DNA of 64,000 bases, taken from positions 1 to 64,000 of the forward strand of contig NW_027331237.1 in NCBI RefSeq assembly GCF_022965805.1, given 5' to 3'. The notes beneath the pieces were generated by a model that was not told the DNA's origin, searched no databases, and saw only the letters and a program-made list of their open reading frames with translations. This DNA is from Primulina eburnea (Eukaryota > Streptophyta > Magnoliopsida > Lamiales > Gesneriaceae). Position numbers and translations under genes: made by a program. This document shows positions 46,997 through 57,379 of this stretch, one piece after another; the stretch's first letter is position 1; every line of letters starts with the position of its first letter.

Positions 46997-47104
46997 TCAA
47001 GGTTTTTGATTCAAGTAAGCGTATCCGTTCAATTCTTCGTAGGATTTTCAATACCGATTTTCGTGTAGCGATTTCTACGTTGTTGTTGAATCAAAAAAAA
47101 AAAA

Positions 47105-47335
47105 AAAAATCGCGATTACTGTTCATCGCCGGAGTTACTATTCATCGTTGCCGAAGTTACTGTTCACGTCGGGTACTGTTCACGACAAAATTTACTGTTC
47201 ACGATCGGGTACTGTTCATCCGCCGTCCTTACTGTTCATCGCCGGCAATATTCATCCGACAGGTTACTAGTCATCGCCGGATTTACTATTCAGGCCGGAG
47301 TTACTATTCACGCCGGAATCACGGTACTGTTCACC
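47105..47335 (+). repeat. TTACTGTTCATCGCCGG short tandem repeat in leader
   Basis: About ten imperfect copies of TACTGTTCA(T/C) followed by CGCCGG, CGTCGGG or CCGCCG, between a poly(A) tract (47095) and another (47340). The frame through it has no known counterpart. Confidence 0.8.
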
Positions 47336-47714
47336 CGAAAAAAAAAAAAAGAAAAAAAAATATTAATTTTGGAATCGGGTGTTTGTTGGAATTTTAGCGC
47401 TTATATTTCAGCGTTAAGTTTGTCCTTATCGTTTAGTCGCATTCTAGTCAATTTTTCAAAGTTGCTTGTTCTTGTGTGGTCTAAGTGAGTCGAATTTCGG
47501 ACGTCACAGGATTGATCTCATAAGTGAGGAATAGTTTAGTTTTCGATGAACCCTTGAGAATTCTCACTTGAGTTAAAATATTTGAGTGGAGTGAATTTTC
47601 ATTGGAGTGATTTGTGAGGTTTTGTGGTGAGGGAAAAAGACGAATGCGAATGAATTTTCATTGGAGTGACTAGTGAGAATTTGTGGTGAGGAAACTTTAT
47701 TCTTTATTGTTTTA

Positions 47715-47734
47715 TACTAACCTTTTTCTTGCAG
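47715..47734 (+). promoter_or_regulatory. Candidate branch point and 3' splice site before gag
   Basis: TACTAAC (47715-47721), pyrimidine run, GCAG (47731-47734), six bases before the gag ATG at 47740. A matching TACTAAC...TGCAG lies at 57312-57337. Donor not identified. Confidence 0.35.
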
Positions 47735-47739
47735 GTATA

Positions 47740-48077
47740 ATGATTGACGGACGTCAATTTAAAACGATGTTAGGAGGGTTGGATAGAAGGTGGGAGAAGG
47801 AGTTTAAGCCTCAACGAAAAAAATATCGGAGGTGTGAAGAAGAGGAGATGTATGATGTGCATATTGATGAGAATAGGCGAGGTAGTAGAGTTGGAGGAGA
47901 TACGTTGTTGAACATGGATCGTTATAGGAGATTTGATGAGGATAAGGGGTATAGAAGCCGGGAAGGGTATAGACTGAGTGGTACGAAGATGACAATTCCA
48001 TTTTTCAGTGGGGAAGCCGATCCAAAGGTGTACCTTGAGTAGGTAGAGAGAATGGAGTGTGTATTTGAGAGACGGGA
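47740..48077 (+). pseudogene. gag N-terminal part, interrupted by LTR element
   Basis: ATG 47740 (MIDGRQFKTMLGGLDRRWE) begins a charged N-terminal region and then KMTIPFFSGEADPKVYLE, the start of a gypsy gag core (usual form ...DPEAYLEWE). A TAG at 48040-48042 stands where Trp is expected. The frame then continues (VERMECVFERR) until the nested element enters at 48078. The same frame resumes at 55458 after the insertion. Two lesions therefore disable gag: the nonsense codon and the 7.4-kb insert. Confidence 0.8.
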
Positions 48078-48203
48078 TGTAATGCCCGAGATTTAATTAC
48101 TGTAATCAGATGTTGATTAATTGACTTAATGTGGTTATAGCCGGGCTAGTCCGAGATTTAATTCGAACCAAGAAGTAGGAAGAGCCAAGATGTGGGCCGA
48201 AAG

Positions 48204-48373
48204 TGTCTCGCCCGGGCGGAAGTTTATGTCCGCTCGAGCGAGACGGAATTATGCAAGAGGGCCGAAAGTGACTCGCCCGGGCGGAAGTTTTTGTCCGCCC
48301 GAGCGAGACTGAATCGCGCAGAAAGGCCGAGAGTCGCTCGCCCGGGCGGTAATTTATGTCCGCCCGAGCGAGA
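48204..48373. repeat. Three tandem CTCGCCCGGGCGGA hairpins
   Basis: Each unit is a 14-bp arm, a spacer of about 9 bases (AGTTTATG or similar) and a 14-bp arm with one mismatch. Units are spaced about 58-60 bp and separated by AGGGCCGAAAGTG-type linkers. Repeated in the 3' LTR at 53569-53738. Confidence 0.9.
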
Positions 48374-49207
48374 GACGTGGGTTATGAAAATAATGCCACG
48401 TATCTTATGGTTGCATGCAATATATATATATATATATACATGCGTGAATTGCTGAGAATTCAGACAAAAGAATCGAGAAAGGGTTCTGTCATTTTATTGA
48501 AAAATCCTTACGCCTCTTTTGAGAAATTCGTCCGTCCGATTTTGAATCCGACTTCGGTATCGAGTTCCTATCAACGTAGGCTACAACTGGACGTAAGTTT
48601 TACTACGTTTTGACATGCTTTGAAATTATGATTTTGTCAGAATTGAATGGAACTCATATATGTTGTTCTCGACATATTAGACATCATAGAATCGAAGTCA
48701 GATTAAGGAACAGACTGATTATGGAATTGTTATGATTTTCGGAATAGTTTTGGAGTCAAGTGATATCAGAATTGAGTTGTTATTGAGTATGAGATATTAG
48801 AATTAATATCTGATTGATATGGTATTGTTGGGTATATTGATATTATACCGTTATGCCATCGATATTGAATTAGATTGAGTATTGAGCAGGACAGATTTAA
48901 TTCGAGTGGTATATTGATATTATACTCCTCGATATTGTTCTTGTCAGATTGAGTATTGACAGATTTGAGTTCGAGACTTCGACAGAATCAGTATATCAGA
49001 AAGAAAGGTATAAATTAATGTTGAGTTGGGATTGCACAACTCGAGTGAAGTGTGACTCGAGTTTCCCTAAATCACATACTTTCATTTATTGCATTGATAT
49101 TTGCAATTGATGAGACTTATGATTGTAGTCTATTGAGTTATAGCTAATGTATGATAAGATTGATATTTGTAGTTTATTGATTTATAGCTACTGCATGTAA
49201 TGACTGC

Positions 49208-49460
49208 TGATTCGCTAGTCATCGACTGATTTGCTTAGATACTGAATGCATGTATTGACTACTGAGTTGTTGAGTCATAGGCTGATTCGCCTAGTCACCG
49301 GCTGATTCGTCGGGTTATAGACTGATTCGTCTATTTATTGGCTGATGTGCCTAATTATAGCTGATTCGCTTAATCACAGGCTGATTCGTCTGGTTATTGG
49401 CTGATTCGCCTAATTCTTGACTGATTCGTCAATTCTGTGGCTGATTCGCCCAGACACTGG
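49208..49460 (+). repeat. CTGATTCG minisatellite in LTR
   Basis: About eleven copies of (G/A)CTGATTCG(C/T)C with a unit of roughly 19-21 bp. Same in the 3' LTR at about 54563-54820. Confidence 0.85.
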
Positions 49461-49755
49461 ATATATGTATTATATCGATGCCGTTTAGGGATTGATTCAT
49501 TCCTATCGACTGAGATTCGGTATAATTACTATTATTCAGACTTCGGGATCCCTAGGTTAGAGTTGAGTCGAGTCTGAGACGACGCGTCGGTTAAGTTGAG
49601 TCTGATATGACATGTTGATTTACAGTTTTATATCATTCATGTTTGTTGAATTGCTACATGTTAATGATAACTGCTATATGCTTTTGTATATGTTTCTATA
49701 TAATTGCATGTATACATTGTTTATACTGAGATTCATTCTCACCGGAGTTATCCGG

Positions 49756-49790
49756 CTGTTGTCTTGTTTTGTATGTGTGCATGACAACAG
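49756..49790 (+). promoter_or_regulatory. LTR stem-loop
   Basis: CTGTTGTC...GACAACAG; identical in the 3' LTR at 55115-55149 and matching 28656-28690; paired variant at 62950-62983. Confidence 0.7.
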
Positions 49791-50099
49791 GTGGGGCTGG
49801 ATCAGGGTCAAGAAGAGGATGAGAGAAGACAGATAGCGTGGTGATTCCGGACTTGATTTAGAGATAGGGTTAGACACTTGATATTAGCTGTTAAACCCTA
49901 GTTGAATACATATATGTTGTACATGACTTGTACTTTTATACTGAGATGTATGTTCATGTTTAATATGTAATTTGAGTAAATTACATTACGTTTCCGCTAT
50001 GTATTTAAAAAAAAAAAAATTTAGACCCTATTTTATAATTGATTAATTAGTTCCAAACATGATTAAGAACTTGATTAGCGTCCGGGTCCCCACAACAGG

Positions 50100-50111
50100 T
50101 GGTATCAGAGC
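50100..50111 (+). promoter_or_regulatory. Primer-binding site (initiator tRNA-Met)
   Basis: TGGTATCAGAGC five bases after the LTR end. Confidence 0.9.
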
Positions 50112-50368
50112 GATAGATCCTTTAGATTGAGACTGAGATAGAAGCTAGTGAGCGGGGTAGATTGAGTTTTCTTTCCTTGCTTGTGAATGCTAGCATGCTT
50201 ACTGCTTTATATAATACATGTTACTTGATTTATCTGATTTGATTTTGTAATATGTATTATTGGGAACGAATCTGAACTGATTCTCGATCAGCAGTAAGAT
50301 GATCGGGAGGGAGATTGAATTGAAACAGATGTGTGGGATTGGGGTACTAATCCTTTTGAGTTTCAGAT

Positions 50369-51478
50369 ATGCCTCCTAGACGAATTCCAGAACAGGGTAG
50401 TACATCGAATCCTCCAATGGATGTATCGCCGACTCCAATGGAAACCTTGCTGAAGAGGTTTCAGTCATTCAAACCACCCACTCTGAAAGGTACTGAGACA
50501 TCAGTCGAGTGTGAGAGTTGGTTAGGTAGCATTGAGATGCTGTTTAATTCACTGGAGTACAGTGATGAGCGCCGGATTAAATTGATTGGGCACCAGTTGC
50601 TTGATGTTGCACAAAGCTGGTGGGTTACAATGAAGAGGGCCTTGGAGCAACGAGGTACGATTATTACTTGGGATGTGTTTAAAACTGAGTTTTATCAGAG
50701 ATTTTTCCCAATATCGTACAGAAAAGACAAGGGAGCGGAGTTTGCCAATTTGAGACAGGGTCAGCTGAACATTGAAGAATATGTGACCAAATTCTCGACC
50801 TTGTTGAAGTTTGCTTCTCATGTGTCTGAAAATGACGAAGCCGTTGCCGATCAGTTCATCAATGGCTTGAATCCCGATATTTTTACATTGGTGAACACAG
50901 GGCGACCGAATAACTTTGCTGATGCCATGAATAGAGCAAAGGGCGCTGAAGCGGGCCTGATAAGGCAGAGAGGAGCTGAATTTGTTCCTCCAGTGTCGAG
51001 ACCACAGCAACCACTTTCCCGATTCGAGGGCGGTAGTAGCAGTAGTGGAAAGAAAGATTTTCTAAAGGCTAGAGGAAAGCAATTTAAGAAGTCTGGCGGA
51101 AGTTCTTCTAGTTCTAGTGGTTCTCAGCAGAGTTATACTGGAGTGTACTGCGGAAATTGTGGAGGGAGACATTCCACTGAGCAATGCCAAGGAGTACTTG
51201 GTAGCTGCCACTTCTGCAAGCAACAGGGACATTTTGCCAGAGTATGTCCACAGAGGAGTTCCCAAAGATTCCAGGGAGCTGAACCATCTGGATCAGCGGC
51301 ACAGTGGGGTAGACGATCAGCTGCCGTTCCTTTATTTCAGCCAGCACCATCTCAGTCACAGCAGAGGCCAGGAGGAAGCCAGACAGTCGGCCAGCCTCCT
51401 AGACAGCAGGCCAGAGTATTTGCTTTGACCGAGGAGCAGGCTCAGGAAGCACCAGATGATGACGTTGCAGGTAACTGA
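50369..51478 (+). CDS. Retrotransposon gag of nested element
   Basis: Intact 369-codon frame from ATG 50369 (MPPRRIPEQGSTSNPPMDV). Gag core: PMETLLKRFQSFKPPTLKG, ECESWLGSIEMLFNSLEYSD, RIKLIGHQLLDVAQSWW, FKTEFYQRFFPISYRKDKG and LRQGQLNIEEYVTKFSTLL. Ser/Gly-rich linker, then two zinc knuckles: C-GN-C-GGR-H-STEQ-C and C-HF-C-KQQG-H-FARV-C. A close relative is the partial gag at 63509. Builds particles and binds RNA. Stop at 51476-51478; a protease-like stretch overlaps in the +1 frame. Likely the only functional protein of this element. Confidence 0.93.
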   Translation: MPPRRIPEQGSTSNPPMDVSPTPMETLLKRFQSFKPPTLKGTETSVECESWLGSIEMLFNSLEYSDERRIKLIGHQLLDVAQSWWVTMKRALEQRGTIITWDVFKTEFYQRFFPISYRKDKGAEFANLRQGQLNIEEYVTKFSTLLKFASHVSENDEAVADQFINGLNPDIFTLVNTGRPNNFADAMNRAKGAEAGLIRQRGAEFVPPVSRPQQPLSRFEGGSSSSGKKDFLKARGKQFKKSGGSSSSSSGSQQSYTGVYCGNCGGRHSTEQCQGVLGSCHFCKQQGHFARVCPQRSSQRFQGAEPSGSAAQWGRRSAAVPLFQPAPSQSQQRPGGSQTVGQPPRQQARVFALTEEQAQEAPDDDVAGN

Positions 51479-51644
51479 TTTGTTTGATTATCCTACATAT
51501 GTATTGAGGGATGCCAGTGCTTCACATACTTTTATTTTTGAAAGATTTGCATTGATGCATGCATCATCTGTTGAGTCCCTATTTACTGTAGTATTTGTTT
51601 ATTTTCCTTTGGGGAAAAGATCTTGTATCAGTGATTTCTGTTAG
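51456..51644 (+). pseudogene. Protease remnant overlapping gag end
   Basis: In the +1 frame relative to gag: VTDLFDYPTYVLRDASASH and TFIFERFALMHASS, recognisable as the start of a gypsy aspartic protease (usual YVLIDTGASHSFIS). The D-T-G signature is D-A-S, so it is inactive. Stops at 51644; no RT follows. Confidence 0.65.
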
Positions 51645-53428
51645 ATCTTGTGTACTACAGTAGGATGAGAATGAGATCGAGTTAGATCGTGTGGTAGCTT
51701 GTGTTGTGCTAGTGTTCTCTGATTTTGGGACGGCATTACTGATATTGATATGCTGACTAAGTACAGAGCTACCCTAGATTAGTTCCAGAGGATGGTGAGA
51801 ATCAGACCTGAGAGGATCAAGAAATGAAATGGTACGATAAGAATTCTAGATTGGGAATTTCTTTGATATTCGTACTAGTTATGACTCGATTATTACAGAA
51901 AGGAGTAGAGTGACTCCTTATGTATTCAGTTGATTTACTGAAATTGAGTCTATCATTGGCTGATTTACCAATGATATAAAAGTTATTAATGTTTTCTCTG
52001 ATAAGACTTCAGATCTGATTCCAATCAGAGAGATTGATTTTAGCCTTGAATCTGATTGAATATTGATGCTTATTCTGAATACGTGTTAAGACAAATGGTA
52101 GGCAATGGAGATTACATTGTACCGTCCGAACCAGAGCTGATGTCGAAATGTTAGCAGTTCAAAAAGCTGATTAGAATGGTTAGAACTCAATAACGATAGT
52201 CAGAACAGAGTGTCGATCAGAGTAACAGATATGTGATTTTGTATTTTGTACGAGATTGATTATTCTGTGATGTCAGATGTGTCAGAATTGTACAGTACAG
52301 CTTGATATTGATAGGCAGAGCCGAATACCAGGTAGGTATTTCTTCTTTAATTTATGTTATTAACTGATTTGTGTATATCAAATAGTTCGAATCAGAAAGA
52401 ACAGATATTGTCAGAAGCTTACAGTCATGGATTCAGTGTTCAGTCTGATGATTGAGACTGTATTGTATTCGAACAGATAGTTGTGATATAGACAGATGCG
52501 ATCAGTTATAACAGAAATATATTGAAATGTTGGCAGAAATTGTACTGATATGTCTGAATCGCTAACAGAAAAGATAGAAAGATAGAAATCAGAAGATTTA
52601 TTACAGTATTGTGAAGTTCTAAATAGAAATGAGAGTACATTTCTATAGCCTTCGTAATGAAATTACCGTCTTATTACAGATTGTAATATGATATGATTGT
52701 GATTGACAGATTGTTCAATCTATATCTATTAGTTTGTACAAGATAACGTACAAACATGACCAGATGACACAGATTGATGTCAGAGAGCTGGTCAGAAAGA
52801 GCAGAATGCCACAGTAGACTATGTCAGATTGTAACTTTGCTTGAGATTGTATTTGTGACAGAAGGTATCACGAGCTTTCTGTTAGATTGTGTTACAGATT
52901 GGCAGACTGTCAGAATGTATTAGCCAGAGATTGGAAGATTGTTGTACAGCTTTAGTGCTGGATGTTAGCACTACTTGATATAACTTATTATCACTGTGTG
53001 ACAATAACTATCAGCTTATCAGATGGGTAATGAGATAGTTATAGACAAGACAGTATACGGTGAATACTACAGATTTCTTTTGAAGAAAATTCGAAGGAAG
53101 ATGAAGATAGTTCAGAATGGACAAATTTTAGAAACCAACGTCAGATGATGACGAGTGGTATTTGAAGCTGAAGACTGTAGATGTCTTTGATAACAGCAGA
53201 TGATACGGATATGTGAGGAGCTGTAGATTGGTTTATACGGATTTTGTATAGCCAGTAATGCGATATTGATTCCGTCAGAAGGATTGGAGAAGTATTATGA
53301 TATGATACTTAGTGAATTCTCATTCCAGATTAGAATCAGAAATCTGAGTTTTGAATTAAACTCTGTTATAGATTTCTTCTGATATATCTGAATTGATTGC
53401 TTGTGAGTTCGAGGACGAACTCAGGTCT
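51645..53428 (+). other. Non-coding interior of nested element
   Basis: No frame of note. Shares ordered blocks with 25034-26967, including the twin hairpin 52701-52755, although the two elements have clearly different LTRs. Confidence 0.7.
52701..52755 (+). promoter_or_regulatory. Twin hairpin conserved in non-coding interior
   Basis: GATTGA-8-TCAATC (52701-52720) and GTTTGTAC-8-GTACAAAC (52732-52755). Same as 26157-26211 except the second loop (AAGATAAC against AAGATGTC). Confidence 0.6.
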
Positions 53429-53442
53429 AAGAGGGGGAGAAA
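53404..53442 (+). promoter_or_regulatory. AGGA-loop inverted repeat and polypurine tract
   Basis: TGAGTTCG-AGGA-CGAACTCA at 53404-53423; purine tract AAGAGGGGGAGAAA at 53429-53442, adjoining the 3' LTR. Confidence 0.8.
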
Positions 53443-55452
53443 TGTAATGCCCGAGATTTAATTACTGTAATCAGATGTTGATTAATTGACTTAATGTGGT
53501 TATAGCCGGGCCAGTCCGAGATTTAATTCGAACCAAGAAGTAGGAAGAGCCAAGATGTGGGCCGAAAGTGTCTCGCCCGGGCGGAAGTTTATGTCCGCTC
53601 GAGCGAGACGGAATTATGCAAGAGGGCCGAAAGTGACTCGCCCGGGCGGAAGTTTTTGTCCGCCCGAGCGAGACTGAATCGCGCAGAAAGGCCGAGAGTC
53701 GCTCGCCCGGGCGGTAATTTATGTCCGCCCGAGCGAGAGACGTGGGTTATGAAAATAATGCCACGTATCTTATGGTTGCATGCAATATATATATATACAT
53801 GCGTGAATTGCTGAGAATTCAGACAAAAGAATCGAGAAATGGTTCTGTCATTTTATTGAAAAATCCTTACGCCTTTTGTGAGAAATCCGTCCGTCCGATT
53901 TTGAATCCGACTTCGGTATCGAGTTCCTATCAACGTAGGCTACAACTGGACGTAAGTTTTACTACGTTTTGACATGCTTTGAAATTATGATTTTGTCAGA
54001 ATTGAATGGAACTCATATATGTTGTTCTCGACATATTAGACATCATAGAATCGAAGTCAGATTAAGGAACGGACTGATTATGGAATTGTTATGATTTTCG
54101 GAATAGTTTTGGAGTCAAGTGATATCAGAATTGAGTTGTTATTTATTATGAGATATTAGAATTAATATCTGATTGATAGGGTATTGTTGGGTATATTGAT
54201 ATTATACCGTTATGCCATCGATATTGAATTAGATTGAGTATTGAGCAGGACAGATTTAATTCGAGTGGTATATTGATATTATACTCTTCGATATTGTTCT
54301 TGTCAGATTGAGTATTGACAGATTTGAGTTCGAGACTTCGACAGAATCAGAATATCAGAAAGAAAGGTATAAATTAATGTTGAGTTGGGATTGCACAACT
54401 CGAGTGAGGTGTGACTCGAGTTTCCCTAAATCACATACTTTCATTTATTGCATTGATATTTGCAATTGATGAGACTTATGATTGTAGTCTATTGAGTTAT
54501 AGCTAATGTATGATAAGATTGATATTTGTAGTTTATTGATTTATAGCTACTGCATGTAATGACTGCTGATTCGCTAGTCATCGACTGATTTGCTTAGATA
54601 CTGAATGCATGTATTGACTACTGAGTTGTTGAGTCATAGGCTGATTCGCCTAGTCACCGGCTGATTCGTCGGGTTATAGACTGATTCGTCTATTTATTGG
54701 CTGATGTGCCTAATTATAGCTGATTCGCTTAATCACAGGCTGATTCGTCTGGTTATTGGCTGATTCGCCTAATTCTTGACTGATTCGTCAATTCTGTGGC
54801 TGATTCGCCCAGACACTGGATATATGTATTATATCGATGCCGTTTAGGGATTGATTCATTCCTATCGACTGAGATTCGGTATAATTACTATTATTCAGAC
54901 TTCGGGATCCCTAGGTTAGAGTTGAGTCGAGTCTGAGACGACGCGTCGGTTAAGTTGAGTCTGATATGACATGTTGATTTACAGATTTATATCATTCATG
55001 TTTGTTGAATTGCTACATGTTAATGATAACTGCTATATGCTTTTGTATATGTTTCTATATAATTGCATGTATACATTGTTTATACTGGGATTCATTCTCA
55101 CCGGAGTTATCCGGCTGTTGTCTTGTTTTGTATGTGTGCATGACAACAGGTGGGGCTGGATCAGGGTCAAGAAGAGGATGAGAGAAGACAGATAGCGTGG
55201 TGATTCCGGACTTGATTTAGAGATAGGGTTAGACACTTGATATTAGCTGTTAAACCCTAGTTGAATACATATATGTTGTACATGACTTGTACTTTTATAC
55301 TGAGATGTATGTTCATGTTTAATATGTAATTTGAGTAAATTACATTACGTTTCCGCTATGTATTTTAAAAAAAAAAATTTAGACCCTGTTTTATAATTGA
55401 TTAATTAGTCCCAAACATGATTAAGAACTTGATTAGCGTCCGGGTCCCCACA
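53443..55452 (+). mobile_element. 3' LTR of nested element
   Basis: 2010 bp, near-identical to 48078-50094; followed by the CGGGA duplication. Confidence 0.95.
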
Positions 55453-57351
55453 CGGGAGGATTATACCGAAGCAATGAAGGTAAGACGAGCTTGCAGTGAG
55501 TTTACCGATTATGCTAGTACTTGGTGGGATAAGTTAGTACTAGGTAGGAGACGATGTGGGCATGACCCTATAGTTACATGGGATGAGATGAAAATGGTGA
55601 TGAGGAAGCAGTTTGTTCCAAATCACAATGCTAGGAGGTGCAACTCGAGTGGTAGGCAGGGAATTGACTCATGGGAGGAGTTCTTGACATCCGCACGAAG
55701 GTCGAGTGGAGAGAAGAAGGTCATAACTAGACCGAAGTTGGTTTCGAAGCTTGAATATCAAGGTACATTTAAAAACTCAAATTCTCGTACTTGTGATATT
55801 CAATGTGTTTGGTGTCTAGAGTTTGGACATCATATTAGCCAATGTCCAATTGAGGATATGAAGGTTGTGGATTCCACTTCCAACCTTGAAGCCAAACTTG
55901 TGGATGATTTGAATGTTGATATTGTGTCTCATGCGAGTATTGAGTGTTGTGCTGTGGAGGGTGAGTTATTAGATGATGTGCAAGTTGTTTCTTTTGCTCC
56001 GCTGTCTACGAATGTCATTTGTATTGACGAATCAATTTGTTATGAGTTGAGAGAAAAAGAAAATGAGATGGTCGAAAAAAAGAGTGATAAAAAAAGTGAG
56101 ATGGCCCTCGATGAAAAAAAAGAGTTGTGTGAAAAAGAGGCCAAAGAAAAAGAAAAAGAAAAAGAAAAGAAATATAATTTGAAGGCCCAAAAGAGTGAAA
56201 AGAGTGAGGATGAGAGTTGTTTAATTTTGTATAAATCTCTCCAAGTACCTAGGTACAAAGATGAGATTTACATATCTAGTGGTGATATAGCCGGTTCAAT
56301 CCCGAGCATCGTTATTTCTCATTTGCAGGGTTATGATGAAGTTGTGATGAGGGGACGAGCAAATGTGGAAGGTGTAAAAATGCAATGGGGTGATCCATTT
56401 GGTGTTGAGAGCAATCACCGTGAGGTAAGCATAGTTGCCCACGCAACAAGCATGAGGTATGATTTTAGTCCTTATCTTAATTCATTGTTGTGTTGTGCTC
56501 AAGAATTTGGGGTGAGTGATGAAAGTGTGATGTCCAAATGGCCTAACTATGAGTTAACGATTTTGTCGAGGCGTCACAAAATTGAGAGTGGTGATATATT
56601 GAATGGGCTAGATTCAAATGTGATTGATTTTGAGTGTTCAAAGATTGTCAAGTTGATAAGGCTTTGTCATGGCAATGACTTGTGTGCAATTGAATTCAAT
56701 TCATGTGATGAGTTGAATGATTACATGGATAGTACATTTAATGTGTTCTATTTGCATGATTCTTACTTGTTTGATGATGGCTTTGGAAATAGCATGAATG
56801 AATGTAAGAATTTTTATGTGCATAATGAGTACAATTTTAAGGAGAATAAATTCTTCATTCTATATTCATTGCATGAGTTATGTACTAGTGATGCATATAG
56901 TGGTGTTTTTATCTTTGATAAAATGCATGATTATATGTGTTGGTTGCATATGAAGAGGTATGTTGAGTGGGATTGTGAGGCATGCATTGCATATAAGAGA
57001 TTGACATTTTGCCTAGATTCTTATATCATGCAAGAACTATGTCTTATTCCTAGTGAGCTATGGTCGTACACGTGTATGGATTTCATTTTTGTGTTAACTA
57101 GGTCTAAGAAGGGGAGAAATTTAATTTTCGTGATGCTTAATGGTATTTTATCATTTGGTGCCATTTGTTATTTGATTTTTGGTCAAGTTGATGAGTTTGT
57201 AGGAAAGACAATGGTGATGTTGGGAATTCCAGTGCTAAGGGAGCGGGCAAATGATAGCGTCTACAAACTTGAGCTTAGAGGTAAGCATGTTGATAATATC
57301 GTCCTTGTTATTACTAACTTGCTTCGTTTTTGTGCAGGGGGCAAGATTTGA
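55453..57351 (+). pseudogene. Chimeric gag / unknown / integrase-remnant frame
   Basis: Continuation of the gag at 47740 beyond the insertion, open for over 630 codons. The open frame extends left into the LTR at 55417, but that part is not native. Order: gag core (REDYTEAMKVRRACSEF, DYASTWWDKLVLGRR, MRKQFVPNHNARR); zinc knuckle C-VW-C-LEFG-H-HISQ-C (about 55804-55847); an unknown acidic stretch; a Lys/Glu-rich run (about 56045-56215, coiled-coil-like); about 230 residues with no match; then a degraded integrase piece (WLHMKRYVEWDCEAC, IPSELWSYTCMDFIFVLTR) at roughly 56915-57130, keeping the first catalytic Asp. Protease, RT and RNase H are missing yet the frame stays open to the stop before the purine tract. 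Confidence 0.75.
57312..57337 (+). promoter_or_regulatory. Candidate branch point and 3' splice site
   Basis: TACTAAC (57312-57318), pyrimidine-rich stretch, TGCAG ending 57337. Same design as 47715-47734. Lies inside the frame end. Confidence 0.3.
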
Positions 57352-57379
57352 GGACAAATCTTTTTGAAGAAGGGGAGTA
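57343..57379 (+). promoter_or_regulatory. AGGA-loop inverted repeat and polypurine tract
   Basis: AAGATTTG-AGGA-CAAATCTT at 57343-57362, then AGAAGGGGAGTA (57368-57379). The stem differs from the other elements' GTTCG/ATTTCG stems on both sides at once, so pairing is kept. Confidence 0.8.

Larger units (their letters stand above)
48078..50094 (+). mobile_element. 5' LTR of nested element
   Basis: Contains three hairpin units CTCGCCCGGGCGGA...TCCGCCCGAGCGAG (48204-48373), a (TA)n TATA-like tract (48420-48438), the CTGATTCG minisatellite (49208-49460) and the stem-loop at 49756-49790. Confidence 0.95.
48078..55452 (+). mobile_element. Complete non-autonomous gypsy (chromovirus-type) element, nested
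   Basis: LTRs 48078-50094 (2017 bp) and 53443-55452 (2010 bp), TGTAATGCCCGAG...CGGGTCCCCACA. Perfect 5-bp target duplication CGGGA at 48073-48077 and 55453-55457. Primer site TGGTATCAGAGC at 50100-50111; purine tract at 53429-53442. Encodes gag (50369-51478) and a protease scrap; the remaining roughly 1.8 kb interior is non-coding. I count roughly 15 LTR substitutions plus length changes in (TA)n and poly(A). It sits in the gag of the element 46191-58171. Confidence 0.95.

Noticed and set aside
46921..47397. 158-codon frame over the TACTGTTCA repeats
   Set aside because: Begins inside the LTR and consists of repeat translation and Lys runs; more likely untranslated leader.
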